A stretch of 44,755 bases of DNA from the NCBI GenBank assembly GCA_022843785.1, contig JALHMZ010000022.1:1-44755 (forward strand), given 5' to 3'. The DNA comes from Nitrospira sp. (lineage in GTDB: Bacteria; Nitrospirota; Nitrospiria; Nitrospirales; Nitrospiraceae). Below the pieces are notes generated by a model. The model did no database searches and was not told the DNA's origin. It worked only from the letters and a program-made list of their open reading frames with translations. The translations under genes were made by a program, and so were the position numbers. Positions 27,004 to 36,001 of this stretch are shown piece by piece. The first letter of the stretch is position 1, and every line of letters begins with the position of its first letter.

Positions 27004-27108
27004 CTATTCAACATACACAAGAACCTGTTGCGTAGAGACATCCAAGGGAGCGGCGAACCACCCAATGACTAGAACAAGGAGAACGAATGCGTACCACCAC
27101 CGTTTCAT
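27004..27108 (-). CDS. Possible single-pass membrane peptide, 34 aa
   Basis: The frame MKRWWYAFVLLVLVIGWFAA continues for 14 residues to end VLVYVE. The shape is classic for a small membrane peptide: basic start, a hydrophobic segment of about 15 residues, short tail. The ribosome site (GGACGGTG, about 5 nt upstream) is weak. It is too short to identify and could be chance, but the hydrophobic pattern is unusual for random sequence of this composition. Confidence 0.4.
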   Translation of the reverse strand: MKRWWYAFVLLVLVIGWFAAPLDVSTQQVLVYVE

Positions 27109-27141
27109 ACAAGCACCGTCCATAGATAACGCAGACAATAG

Positions 27142-27173
27142 AAAGGCCCATCCGGATAGCCGGATGGGCCTTT
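27142..27173 (-). terminator. Intrinsic terminator of the zinc-ribbon PCP_red gene
   Basis: A perfect 14-bp stem (AAAGGCCCATCCGG with CCGGATGGGCCTTT) has the 4-nt loop ATAG. It sits 26 nt after the stop at 27199 on the minus strand, where the stem runs into TTTCTATTGTCT. The A/T flanks would allow termination in both directions. Confidence 0.85.
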
Positions 27174-27198
27174 GAATAATCTACTATGAACCAGTTCC

Positions 27199-27930
27199 TT
27201 ACATAAACTTCAGAAACTTGTCTTTGGCTTCATCCATCACCTGAGCGGTGATCGTCGACACCCCTCGTTCCTTGGCCAGCCGTTCAACCTCTTTCCGGGC
27301 CATGGGACGGATGAAATCCGGAATATTTTCCAGACGCTGTTCAGCTTCGGGCGACCAGGCCATGCCGTTCGCCGTGTCATTCTTTGAGTCATCCATCACT
27401 TGCAGAGTAATGGTCTTGAAGCCCTGTTTACGGGCATAGGTTTCTACGCTGCCCTGCACCATCGGTTTCACAAATGCAGGCAGGCGGTCGAGTTTTTCCT
27501 GAGCGTCCGGCGACCAGGTGAAATTGGACGGGGAAGACCCGCCGTCGGCCGGTTTGCCGGAGCTCGTGAGCCCCATCTCGGCTACCATAGCGGAGAACGG
27601 ACAGCCGCTCGCTTTTTCAGGCGCCTTGGCAGGCGATGTAGCGGAGGCAGCCACAGCCGGCGTCGATGCCACCGGTTGAGTCGCAGCAGACGCAGCCTGA
27701 CCGTTTCCCGCGAGTGCGCGCAACCCCTCCATCGACGTGTCAGGCGCAGACTTCGGGCTCAGCTTTAACCCTAAGGCATTCATCATACTGGTCTCGCCCG
27801 TATTGGTGACCATCGAAAACTTCGCATTACAGGACGGACAGCCGAAGAAGACACCGAGGGAGCCCTCAGCGGGTTTTTCGACCTTCTCGAGGCTCATATA
27901 GGTTTCGCAGTTGAGACAGACAAATTTCAT
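27199..27930 (-). CDS. Zinc-ribbon protein with two PCP_red domains
   Basis: From the ATG at 27930 (GAGGAG upstream) the protein has 243 residues. The N-terminus has CLNC and, 27 residues later, FGCPSCNAKF, a zinc ribbon. A low-complexity Ala/Pro/Ser linker follows, with ASGCPFSAMVAEMG inside it. Two PCP_red-type domains end the chain, FTWSPDAQEKLDRLPAFVKP and MAWSPEAEQRLENIPDFIRP, each followed by a helix ending in ITLQVMDD or ITAQVMDEAKD. It shares the repeat with the 12850 gene. The function is unknown. It stands alone with its own terminator. Confidence 0.75.
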   Translation of the reverse strand: MKFVCLNCETYMSLEKVEKPAEGSLGVFFGCPSCNAKFSMVTNTGETSMMNALGLKLSPKSAPDTSMEGLRALAGNGQAASAATQPVASTPAVAASATSPAKAPEKASGCPFSAMVAEMGLTSSGKPADGGSSPSNFTWSPDAQEKLDRLPAFVKPMVQGSVETYARKQGFKTITLQVMDDSKNDTANGMAWSPEAEQRLENIPDFIRPMARKEVERLAKERGVSTITAQVMDEAKDKFLKFM

Positions 27931-28097
27931 GTTCACTCCTCTCGCAACAGCCTGAAGACAGCTGTCGGATCCTCATTACAGAGCCATCAAGAAGCTACGG
28001 TATCACGCGCATTTCAAATGAGTCAAACCGCCGGGGAGAGCCACCCTCTGGCTCACGTAGAACACCATCGATGCTCCAAATCAAACGAGAATACTGG

Positions 28098-29942
28098 CTA
28101 AATGGAATACTGGAATGTCGGCTTGGACCCGATGGCCTCGGCCAGTACGCCGCGACGCTTCAGTTCGTCCATGACCTGCTTGACCGCCAGATCGACATCC
28201 ATCGGACCGTTCAACACCACATCAGTGTTGGGAGGAAGCTCCTCGTCTGTCTTGCACATATGGACGGCGATGACCGGCGCGGGATGGACCAGCGTCCGAA
28301 TCGGCTGCACGGCATCCCGATAGGCCAGTCCGAACGGATTCGTAGTGGAGACGACGATCAGCCCCGTATCGATCAGCACCCGCGCGACTTCGCCATACCG
28401 GCGGGCCATCTCCGCGGTCTGGCCCCGTTCTTCCTCGCTCAAATCGGCATCGAGGCCGCGGCGCAGGTTTTCGCCGTCCAAGAGGTAGGCATGGCGTCCA
28501 TCCGCCACGAGACGTCCTTCCAGCTTTCTCGCCAGGAATGATTTGCCGGTATGCCGCCCTCCGGTAAACAACACCACCGCCGCCCGATGGCCATACTGTT
28601 TGGCGCGATCTTCGATGCCGACCTCGCCTTTCACCCACGCAAAGTCCCGGCGCCTCGCTTCTTCCCGCAAAAACTCCTGCTCGTCACGCACCAGTTCCGT
28701 AATGATGCCGCCCCCGGCGATATCGTACTCATCGACGAGGACAAACCGGCCGGTAGCTTCAAACGACGAGGAGAGGTCGAACGCCAGCGGCATCTTCGTG
28801 CGCACGGTCAACTCTGCCACTTGATTCTTGGCGACTGTATTACTGCCCTGCTGTTGGGCCAGATCCATCGTGTCGATGATGCGATGGATGGCCGCGACTT
28901 CGCAGTCCACCTCTTTGGTCGCCACACGAAGCAGGTATTTGCGCCCCTTTTCGAGCGCCCGCTTCCCCAACCAAAACACATTCGCGCGAAACGCCGTGGA
29001 TACCGACGGCAGCTGCTCCTGGTGGGACGCGATTTCGCCGCGCTCCACAAAAATCTGCTCGTCCAACGTAACACCGATCGACTGCCCCGCCTCGCCCATC
29101 ATGGGCTGCGGCTCGATATTGAAGGCTTCGACAGACTTGACGTTGGCCCGCTTGTTCGAAGGCGAAAAAACGAGATGGTCCCCGACCTTCACGCGGCCCG
29201 CCGTGATGCGGCCGGTGATGATGCGACGCGCGTCGAACTTGTACACGTCCTGCACCGGCAGTCTGAGCGGCTGCTCAGACCGGGCTGCTTCTTTCTTGAA
29301 CAGGCTCAACGTATCCAGCACCGTCGGGCCGGTGTACCAGGACATGGCCTCGCTGCGATTGGCGATATTGTCCCCGAGCTTGGCACTGACCGGGATGAAA
29401 TGCGTCGGGGCGGCCTTGAACTGCCCCAGAAATTCCCGATACTCCTTCTCGATCCCGTCGAACACATCCTGCCGATAGCCGATCAAGTCCATCTTATTGA
29501 CGACAACGGCGAACTGCCGGACGCCCAGCAGGGACAACAGGTAGCCGTGTTTCTTGGATTGTTCTTTCACACCTTCCAACGCATCGATCAGCAAAATCGC
29601 CGCCTCGGCGCGCGCGGCGCCGGAGATCATATTTTTGAGAAATTCTTTGTGGCCCGGCGCATCGATGATGATGTATTGGCGTCCTTTCCAGATGAAGAAC
29701 GTGCGAGCCGTATCAATCGTGATCCCCTGCTCCTGCTCTTCCAGAAACGCATCGAACAGAAACGCATACTCAAATTCTTTTCCCTGCTGCCGGCAAATCG
29801 CCTGCACCTTTTCGAGCTTGCCGTCCGGCAACGAGCCGGTATCGGCATAAAGCCGCCCCAGCAACGTAGACTTGCCGTGATCCACATGGCCCACGATCAC
29901 GATGTTCAGACTCTCAGAAGGTTTGCTGACCACCATATTCAT
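28098..29942 (-). CDS. cysN: Sulfate adenylyltransferase subunit 1 with diverged APS-kinase-like domain
   Basis: CysN is the GTPase subunit that drives ATP sulfurylase (with CysD) to make APS. The 614-residue chain has the GTPase motifs [18 protein letters not shown] and VNKMDLIG, then EF-Tu-like domains 2 and 3 ([20 protein letters not shown]). From about residue 447 a CysC-like domain follows. It has the P-loop [23 protein letters not shown] and a [17 protein letters not shown] segment. The usual R-x-N part and the KARAG-type C-terminal region are changed or missing, so APS kinase activity is doubtful. A good ribosome site (GAGGAGTGAAGCA) is present. It is the last gene of the sulfur operon. 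Confidence 0.92.
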   Translation of the reverse strand: MNMVVSKPSESLNIVIVGHVDHGKSTLLGRLYADTGSLPDGKLEKVQAICRQQGKEFEYAFLFDAFLEEQEQGITIDTARTFFIWKGRQYIIIDAPGHKEFLKNMISGAARAEAAILLIDALEGVKEQSKKHGYLLSLLGVRQFAVVVNKMDLIGYRQDVFDGIEKEYREFLGQFKAAPTHFIPVSAKLGDNIANRSEAMSWYTGPTVLDTLSLFKKEAARSEQPLRLPVQDVYKFDARRIITGRITAGRVKVGDHLVFSPSNKRANVKSVEAFNIEPQPMMGEAGQSIGVTLDEQIFVERGEIASHQEQLPSVSTAFRANVFWLGKRALEKGRKYLLRVATKEVDCEVAAIHRIIDTMDLAQQQGSNTVAKNQVAELTVRTKMPLAFDLSSSFEATGRFVLVDEYDIAGGGIITELVRDEQEFLREEARRRDFAWVKGEVGIEDRAKQYGHRAAVVLFTGGRHTGKSFLARKLEGRLVADGRHAYLLDGENLRRGLDADLSEEERGQTAEMARRYGEVARVLIDTGLIVVSTTNPFGLAYRDAVQPIRTLVHPAPVIAVHMCKTDEELPPNTDVVLNGPMDVDLAVKQVMDELKRRGVLAEAIGSKPTFQYSI

Positions 29943-30041
29943 TGCTTCACTCCTCAGAATGCTCGAACGGGCTGACCAGCAAAACCGCAGGTGTGACTTG
30001 CGCGACTCGCCCCTCGCGCTTATCCCGCCGGTCTCGCAGTT

Positions 30042-30839
30042 TCACATGTACCCGTCTTTCCGCAACATCTCCATGCCGCGGCCTTCATCTTGGGCGCGGC
30101 CAGACCGCTCCGCCACCGTCGTGTGGCGAAGTTCTTCGATAATGTCGTCCACAGATTTCGCCGTCGACTTGATCGGCGTCGTACAGGGCGCACAGCCCAG
30201 GCTGCGATAGCGGGTGCCGTCGCCCTTGTCGAGGTAGAGATCGATGAACGGAATGTTCTCGAGCTTGATGTATTCCCAAATATTGATTTCAGTCCAATCC
30301 AGCAGCGGATGGATACGGATGTGCGTGCCGGGAGGGAACGTCGTTTTATACTGATCCCAGAGTTCCGGCGGCTGATCACGAAAATCCCAATCCCCATGCT
30401 TGTCACGGGGAGAGAAATAGCGTTCTTTCGCCCTCGTCCCTTCTTCATCCGCCCGGACGCCCAGAATGACGCCCGTGTACCCTTTATGTTCCAACAATTG
30501 TTTCAGCCCATTCGTCTTCAGTGCGGTACAGCACACGACGCGGCCCAGGGTGTGATTCATGCCGGCGGCCAGCGCCTCTTTGTTTTGACCGACGACCAAA
30601 TCCAGCCCCCATTCCCGAGCCAATCTGTCGCGGTACTCGATCATGGCCGGAATCTTGTAACTCGTATCGACGTGGAGCAAGGGGAATGGCACGTGGCCGA
30701 AAAACGCCTTCCGGGCCAGCCATAACAGCACGGTGGAATCCTTGCCCATCGACCAGAGCATGCCGAGATTGTCGAAATGCTTGTAGGCCTCCCTCAAGAT
30801 ATAGACACTTTGATCTTCGAGTTGCCGGAGATGTTTCAT
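30042..30839 (-). CDS. cysD: Sulfate adenylyltransferase subunit 2
   Basis: CysD is the catalytic subunit that adenylates sulfate with ATP. The 265-residue protein has the N-type ATP pyrophosphatase (PP-loop) motif [63 protein letters not shown] and [11 protein letters not shown] are all typical of CysD. It is shorter than the 302-residue E. coli protein but complete at its motifs. It lies 99 nt upstream of cysN and 57 nt after the TrpD-like gene. Confidence 0.95.
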   Translation of the reverse strand: MKHLRQLEDQSVYILREAYKHFDNLGMLWSMGKDSTVLLWLARKAFFGHVPFPLLHVDTSYKIPAMIEYRDRLAREWGLDLVVGQNKEALAAGMNHTLGRVVCCTALKTNGLKQLLEHKGYTGVILGVRADEEGTRAKERYFSPRDKHGDWDFRDQPPELWDQYKTTFPPGTHIRIHPLLDWTEINIWEYIKLENIPFIDLYLDKGDGTRYRSLGCAPCTTPIKSTAKSVDDIIEELRHTTVAERSGRAQDEGRGMEMLRKDGYM

Positions 30840-30896
30840 GATTGCACTCTTTGGTTTTCAGTGTTCAGTTCAAAGATTCGACTCATCACGCGTTGC

Positions 30897-31946
30897 TTAT
30901 ACCTTGGCCGCAGCTACCGGTTCCTGCACCAGCTCATCCAGTTTACGCGCCGCCGCACCCTCTTCGATCGCCGATCGCGCCATGAGATAGCCGGCGGTAA
31001 GCGAGTTGCTTTTCCCCGCCGCATAGAGCACCATCGCGGCATTCATGAGCACCCAATCTCTTGGCCCGCCCTGCGTCTTATTCTGAAGAATTCTCCGGAG
31101 CAGGTCCGCTTCCTTATCCCGCTGTGCCGGAGGAAACCCCGCCATCTCTCGCGTCGAGCCTGAGGGCACGCCAAAGTCTTTAGGAGCCACACCCAGCGGC
31201 GCGATGCGCTCATTCCGCAATTCGAGCACTTGCGTGACCGCCGAAAGAGACAATTCGGGATCACCCTCGACGCCACGAATCACCAGCCCGCGCGGACAAC
31301 CGAGCATGCGCAAGGCTTCGACCGTTTTCTCAAAGTGCGGCGGATGCGACAGCCCGACTACTTGAGAGGCGGCTCGAGCCGGATTCAGCAGCCTCGCAAT
31401 CGGATGAAACACATTTCTGACTCCAAGCTCCTGGCGCATTTCCAGAAATCGATAGACCGGAGGGTGGTAGAGGCCGATGTCCAAATAGGCAAAGCCCTTC
31501 CTATTCAGCTCCTCGGTCGCCATCTTGGACTCAAAGTCGATGGGAATGCCCAGCGCCTTGAGTACCCCGGCGCTGCCGGGCCGTCCAGGCACACCGTCAT
31601 AGCCATGCATCAGTACCGTGGCGCCAGCCGACGCCGCCACGATCGACGCGGCGATCAGCGCATGGAACGTATCCTGTTTGCCGGCGTAACTAGGAATATC
31701 GACCAAGGCGGCATCCCGCGACACAGCAAGCGGCGGCACATATTGCCGGGCGGCAGCGGCCATGGCGGCCAATTCCGTAACCGACTCCGACTTAAACCGC
31801 ATGGCGATCAAGAACGCCCCGACCTGCGCCGGGGTCGCGGCCCCTTCGATCAACGCCTTGATGGCCTGTTTGGACTCCTCCCACGTCAAATCCTTGGATA
31901 CTTTTGGGCCCTTCGCAATTTTGGCAATAATGTCTTGAAAGGGCAT
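30897..31946 (-). CDS. TrpD-like (anthranilate phosphoribosyltransferase family) protein
   Basis: The 349-residue chain resembles glycosyltransferase family 3 proteins (TrpD/TrpD2/YbiB). The N-terminal helical part has TWEESKQAIKALIEGAATPA and QVGAFLIAMRFKSESVTELA. The core has YDGVPGRPGSAGVLKALGIP, where a typical TrpD has the KHGNR-type motif in a comparable region. FHPIARLLNPARAASQVVGL follows. Its start is 2 nt after the cysH stop, so it is tightly coupled to sulfate reduction genes and not to trp genes. The true substrate is not clear. Related TrpD-like genes have been seen next to sulfur assimilation genes in other bacteria (recalled, not checked). Confidence 0.8.
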   Translation of the reverse strand: MPFQDIIAKIAKGPKVSKDLTWEESKQAIKALIEGAATPAQVGAFLIAMRFKSESVTELAAMAAAARQYVPPLAVSRDAALVDIPSYAGKQDTFHALIAASIVAASAGATVLMHGYDGVPGRPGSAGVLKALGIPIDFESKMATEELNRKGFAYLDIGLYHPPVYRFLEMRQELGVRNVFHPIARLLNPARAASQVVGLSHPPHFEKTVEALRMLGCPRGLVIRGVEGDPELSLSAVTQVLELRNERIAPLGVAPKDFGVPSGSTREMAGFPPAQRDKEADLLRRILQNKTQGGPRDWVLMNAAMVLYAAGKSNSLTAGYLMARSAIEEGAAARKLDELVQEPVAAAKV

Positions 31947-31948
31947 TG

Positions 31949-32683
31949 TTACGCCTTGTGCAACCCGCACTCCGTCTTGGTGAAGTTTTTCCAGCGGCCA
32001 GCTCGTGGATCGTCGCCGTCTGCAACCGGTGCAGTGCAATGGGTACAACCGATACTGGGATAATTCCGATCGTGCAGCGGATTATAGGGGACTTCATAGA
32101 CCTTGATGTAGGTCCAGACATCAGCCCACGTCCAACGCGCCAGAGGATTCACTTTGACAAGACCAAACTTGCCGTCCCACTCAATCAACCCGGCGCCGGC
32201 CCTGGAGGGGGCTTGGTCGCGCCGGATGCCGGTGATCCAGGCATCGTACCCTTGCAACACGCGGGTCAACGGCTCGACCTTCCGTAATTGGCAGCAGCGA
32301 TCGGGCTCTTTCGTCCACAAGGCATCGCCGTATTGCGCCGCCTGACGTTCCGGCGTGAGCAGTGATGTGACTTGTATCACCTGTGCCGGCTTCAAGTGAT
32401 AGCGCTCGATGATGCGGTCCCTTGTGGCATGCGTCTCTGCAAACAAAAAGTCCGTATCCAGGTAGAACAGGGGCACGGACGGGTCCAGGCGATGAATCAT
32501 ATCGACTAGGACGACATCTTCCGCACCGAAGCTGCAGGCAAGGACAAGCCTGCCCGCGTAGCGCGGGAGCACAGCCGCCAACACATCCTGGGGCTGCTGT
32601 GATTCAAGTGAGTCGCTCCATCCCTTGAGATCAGCCTTGCGGTCGGTCATCGATCCGGCTCCGTCCTGTGACACCATCATCAC
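31949..32683 (-). CDS. cysH: Adenylyl-sulfate reductase, assimilatory (thioredoxin-dependent)
   Basis: CysH reduces activated sulfate to sulfite. The 244-residue protein contains the PP-loop-like SFGAEDVVLVDM, LDTDFLFAETHATRD, TGIRRDQAPSRA and ECGLH with the catalytic Cys239. Four extra cysteines, Cys130-Cys131 and Cys213-x2-Cys216, are the [4Fe-4S] ligands that mark APS reductases rather than PAPS reductases. The start at 32683 has AGGAAG upstream; an ATG at 32650 is an alternative. It lies 12 nt after the sulfite reductase fusion and 2 nt before the TrpD-like gene. Confidence 0.95.
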   Translation of the reverse strand: MMMVSQDGAGSMTDRKADLKGWSDSLESQQPQDVLAAVLPRYAGRLVLACSFGAEDVVLVDMIHRLDPSVPLFYLDTDFLFAETHATRDRIIERYHLKPAQVIQVTSLLTPERQAAQYGDALWTKEPDRCCQLRKVEPLTRVLQGYDAWITGIRRDQAPSRAGAGLIEWDGKFGLVKVNPLARWTWADVWTYIKVYEVPYNPLHDRNYPSIGCTHCTAPVADGDDPRAGRWKNFTKTECGLHKA

Positions 32684-32695
32684 CCTGACTTCCTC

Positions 32696-35188
32696 TTACT
32701 CACCGACCTTCTCGACCAGTACTCGATAATGGCTCGCTTCCGATTCCAGGGCCTCTTGCAGCAACACTTTGTGGCCATCGTTCTTGAGGCTCATCGGCAC
32801 GTTCTTGATCGGCTCACCTGCATCCAGCCAGACTTCCAGCTGCTCGCCGGCATCCATCATTTCCAATTTCAGCTTCGTCTTCACGTAATTGAGCGGACAG
32901 GCCACGCCACGCAGGTCGTACACCGACGCGCCGGCCTGAGCCGGAACAGCCGTGGTCACCTCGGCTGGCGCCGGCGGGGCCTGCGGTGCCGGAGCTTGTA
33001 CTTCCTGCACCGGAGGCAATTTCAGATCCTTGCCCATCTGTTCGGTCGCCGCCCGACAGGCATCGACGAATCCCTTTGCAAAGGCCATCTTCTCGCGCGC
33101 CGATTGCTCCGTCGTCTCTTTCGGGCCGAGATTACCGACGGTCTGATTCAGATTCCGGTAGATCGGAAACACCGTGCCCTTTTGGGCAATCCTGCTGTCG
33201 AATTCAATGAAGGTTTCAGAATCGGTCGATGGCTCAAGCCCCTCCGTCACCAACAACGCTTTGGCTGCCGCCAGCACTGCGCGGTACGACTTGTTCACGG
33301 AGACGGAATACTGGTGATTGTCCACCAGGAGTTTCGCCTGGTAGAGCTCCTGATCGGCTTCGAGAATGCCGTTTTCGATCATTTCAAGGGCACCGCCGGC
33401 GCATTCGCCCGGACCAAGATCTTCCAGAATAAACTCGTCTTCCCCCTCCCAATCATAATAATAGGTCGGGTCATCCTCATAGGCCGGAACGATCGTGTAG
33501 GGGATCAATTCATCTTTCAGTTTGTTTTTCCCCACACGGACGACGAAGCCCGGAAGGCCTTCGTTCGCCAGACGGTCGCGGCGATAGACCTCGATCAAAT
33601 GAGTGAGCGCCGCCGGCACCGCTTTGGCCGGCAGTTTGACCGTCATCTGGCCGATACGGGGCGTGCCGTTGACGGAACCGCCCAGATGCAATTCATAGTG
33701 CGGGGCGACATGGTTCCCCAGGCGTTTGCCGACCCCGTGCAGGCCGATCGTCGAAATGTGGTGCTGCGCGCAGGCATTGTGGCAGCCGCTGATTTTCACA
33801 TCGACGCCCGCCAGGTCCTCCGGTACCCGGCCTGCCGGAAACACCTCGGCCAGCGCCCGCGCCAGTCCCTTGGAGGATGTAATGCCCAATCCGCACGTAT
33901 CGGTGCCGGGACAGGCAATAATATCCTCGACCAATTCGGCTCCCGGATCGGCCAAGCCGTGCAGGGACAGATCGTCGTAGAGAGCCTCGACCTGACTCTC
34001 GGGAATCCACCGGATGACGAGATTCTGATTGATCGTGGTCCGGAGATTGCCATTGGAATAGCGCTCCGCAAGATCCGCCACAACGAGCAGCTGCTCCGAC
34101 GTAATGTCGCCCATGAACAATTTGATGGCTGCGGTGGCGTATCCAGCTTGCTTTTGCGGCACCACGTTTGTCCGTTTCCACATCTGAAACGGTGTCTCAT
34201 GCCCGATGTGACCGGCATGTCCATTTCCATTCGTGGCAGCAGGGCTCGATCCGTTTTTAGCCGGCATGATCAGCGCCGTCGGTTCATCCTGATGTTGGAG
34301 TAGCCGAATCCCCTGATCCTTGGGAACACTGTGACCCATCGAGGCATAGGCCGCTTCCCATCGACGCTTGAATTCCTCGAACCCCAATTTATCGATGACG
34401 AACTTCAGACGGGCCTTATTCCGGTTCTTCCGATTACCCAACGTATCGAACACTTTGATGACCGCTTCAATACTCGGAATCAGCTCATCCATCGGCGTAA
34501 ATTCGCGCAACAGTTGCGCGACGCGCGGCGCAGACCCGAGCCCGCCGCCAGCCACCATACGGAAACCGATGGCTCCGTCCGCCCGCTTGGCGGCCAGAAG
34601 CCCAATGTCGTGGATAGGAGTCAGAGCGCAATCGTGCGCGCATCCCGAAAAAGCGATCTTAAACTTCCGCGGCAAACTCTGATTGAGCGGATTGCGCAGA
34701 AGATGGTAGGCAATCGTCTTCGCATAGGGAGTGACATCGAAGACTTCGCCCCGGCAGACACCGGCTAAGTGGCATGCCGTGACATTACGCACCGTATTGG
34801 CACAAGCTTCCCTCGTCGTCAGTCCGACTTCGGCCAACCCTCGCATGATCGTCGACACGTCTTTCAGCTCGACGAAATGGAGCTGGATGTCCTGACGGGT
34901 CGTGACATGGCTGACCCCTGTGGCGTAACGGTCAGCTAACTCTGCAACCTGGCGGAGCTGATTGGCGGATATTCCTCCGAACGGAATTTTGATCCGCACC
35001 ATCTGCACACCAGGCTGCCGCTGCCCATATATGCCGTGCTGCAGACGGAACGGCCGGAAAAGATCCGAGGAGCCATCGCCGGCGATCAACCGCATGGCCT
35101 CGGCTTCAAACGTTTCGATTTCTTCAGCAATGGAGGGCGGAATAGGAACCGTCTTGATGTCGACTGTCTTCAGGCGTTGGGGAGTCAT
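32696..35188 (-). CDS. Siroheme sulfite/nitrite reductase fused to a C-terminal TusA domain
   Basis: From the ATG at 35188 (GAGGAG upstream) the fusion has 830 residues. Two sulfite/nitrite-reductase half repeats come first. The C-terminal half has CPGTDTCGLG (Cys426, 432) and GCHNACAQHH (Cys469, 473), the siroheme-[4Fe-4S] site. The N-terminal half keeps a second set, ACHLAGVCRG (139, 145) and GCAHDCAL (183, 187). A helical region at about 612-720 resembles HEPN domains. After a Pro/Ala linker, residues 754-830 form a TusA/SirA-like domain with CPLNYVKTKLKLE (Cys764). The operon implies a six-electron reduction of sulfite to sulfide, probably with ferredoxin. Confidence 0.9.
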   Translation of the reverse strand: MTPQRLKTVDIKTVPIPPSIAEEIETFEAEAMRLIAGDGSSDLFRPFRLQHGIYGQRQPGVQMVRIKIPFGGISANQLRQVAELADRYATGVSHVTTRQDIQLHFVELKDVSTIMRGLAEVGLTTREACANTVRNVTACHLAGVCRGEVFDVTPYAKTIAYHLLRNPLNQSLPRKFKIAFSGCAHDCALTPIHDIGLLAAKRADGAIGFRMVAGGGLGSAPRVAQLLREFTPMDELIPSIEAVIKVFDTLGNRKNRNKARLKFVIDKLGFEEFKRRWEAAYASMGHSVPKDQGIRLLQHQDEPTALIMPAKNGSSPAATNGNGHAGHIGHETPFQMWKRTNVVPQKQAGYATAAIKLFMGDITSEQLLVVADLAERYSNGNLRTTINQNLVIRWIPESQVEALYDDLSLHGLADPGAELVEDIIACPGTDTCGLGITSSKGLARALAEVFPAGRVPEDLAGVDVKISGCHNACAQHHISTIGLHGVGKRLGNHVAPHYELHLGGSVNGTPRIGQMTVKLPAKAVPAALTHLIEVYRRDRLANEGLPGFVVRVGKNKLKDELIPYTIVPAYEDDPTYYYDWEGEDEFILEDLGPGECAGGALEMIENGILEADQELYQAKLLVDNHQYSVSVNKSYRAVLAAAKALLVTEGLEPSTDSETFIEFDSRIAQKGTVFPIYRNLNQTVGNLGPKETTEQSAREKMAFAKGFVDACRAATEQMGKDLKLPPVQEVQAPAPQAPPAPAEVTTAVPAQAGASVYDLRGVACPLNYVKTKLKLEMMDAGEQLEVWLDAGEPIKNVPMSLKNDGHKVLLQEALESEASHYRVLVEKVGE

Positions 35189-35257
35189 TGGCGCATCTCC
35201 TCTCACTCACGTTCCCGCAAAACACTCTGTAGCGGATGCCGATCGTTAACCTAATTT

Positions 35258-35707
35258 CTAAATGTGGTACATCGGATTCCGGTGCTGTTCGATCGCACGC
35301 TGGCGACTGGCTAACTCATTGATCGTAATTCGATGGAGCACATCATGTTCGGCTTCGGCCACTTGCTTCCAGACATCCCCAAGCAACAATTCCTGCTTGG
35401 GAAGACGCCGGTCGAAGGCCGAGTCTCGATGAACGGCATGATGAAGCACCGGCCCATCTAACACTTCGAGAATATCTGCGACCGAAAGAGCTGATGGCTC
35501 TTTGAGCAGGAGATAGCCGCCTTGCGCGCCCCGGAGACTATCAATTAGCCCTGCCTTCTTCAAGGAATGGAGGACCTGCTCGAGAAATTTGATTGGGATC
35601 GCCTGCCGTTTTGCTATGGCTCGAGCCTGAACTGGAACATCTTTTCCATTCATCGCCAGGTCAATAACCGCCATGATTCCATAGGTTGTGCGTCGAGACA
35701 CTTTCAT
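35258..35707 (-). CDS. Rrf2-family transcriptional regulator (CymR-like position)
   Basis: A 149-residue winged-helix regulator. MKVSRRTTYGIMAVIDLAMN is the Rrf2 N-terminus, IAKRQAIPIKFLEQVLHSLK the recognition region, and SLRGAQGGYLLLKEPSALSV the wing. The three Fe-S cysteines of IscR/NsrR are missing, so it is a cysteine-less type like CymR, which controls sulfur metabolism through CysK. It lies 69 nt upstream of the sulfite reductase fusion in the same direction and is the first gene of the operon. Control of the sulfur genes is therefore likely but inferred. The C-terminus is rich in His and Arg. Confidence 0.9.
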   Translation of the reverse strand: MKVSRRTTYGIMAVIDLAMNGKDVPVQARAIAKRQAIPIKFLEQVLHSLKKAGLIDSLRGAQGGYLLLKEPSALSVADILEVLDGPVLHHAVHRDSAFDRRLPKQELLLGDVWKQVAEAEHDVLHRITINELASRQRAIEQHRNPMYHI

Positions 35708-35853
35708 TCTTTACTATTCCGGTATGAATTGAACCAATATCTACATCTTTGCCGACCTGGCTGTCAAGTGGCAGCTCACCGAGAGATCCATGGCTGTCTA
35801 CAGCGCGACTCAATTTGCTGTTTCTCACTTCGTGATCCGTATAGCGTGAAACC

Positions 35854-35904
35854 CGTATCGTCGACGATACGACGCCCGCGGCTTCGCCGCGAGGCGAGCG
35901 GGCG
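35854..35904. repeat. 18-bp palindrome followed by GC-rich hairpin
   Basis: CGTATCGTCGACGATACG (35854-35871) is a perfect palindrome. Two bases later CGCCCGC (35873-35879) pairs with GCGGGCG (35898-35904), and a small internal stem GCGG/CCGC lies within. The block is unlike its surroundings and could be an operator, a REP-like element or a mobile palindrome relic. Confidence 0.7.
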
Positions 35905-36001
35905 CACCAACAGCGAAACCGATGTCACAATATTTTTGATCCCACAATAACCGGAAAGGCTTGCAGGGAGCACTCCGGAAGCCTGTCTCCATAAAATTCA
36001 A

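Larger units (their letters stand above)
26873..27198. other. Intergenic region upstream of yebC
   Basis: This 326-nt gap contains a tiny minus-strand frame (27004-27108) and the terminator hairpin of the zinc-ribbon PCP_red gene. The remaining approximately 130 nt next to yebC presumably hold the yebC-ruvAB promoter, but I could not choose convincing boxes. Confidence 0.5.

Noticed and set aside
28551..29975. 474-codon plus-strand open frame opposite cysN
   Set aside because: It is antisense to a clear CysN/CysC protein, rich in Arg/His/Pro as expected of a GC-rich shadow frame, with no family motif.
32729..34303. 524-codon plus-strand open frame opposite the sulfite reductase fusion
   Set aside because: Antisense shadow of a gene with all siroheme motifs; no ribosome site or recognisable domain.
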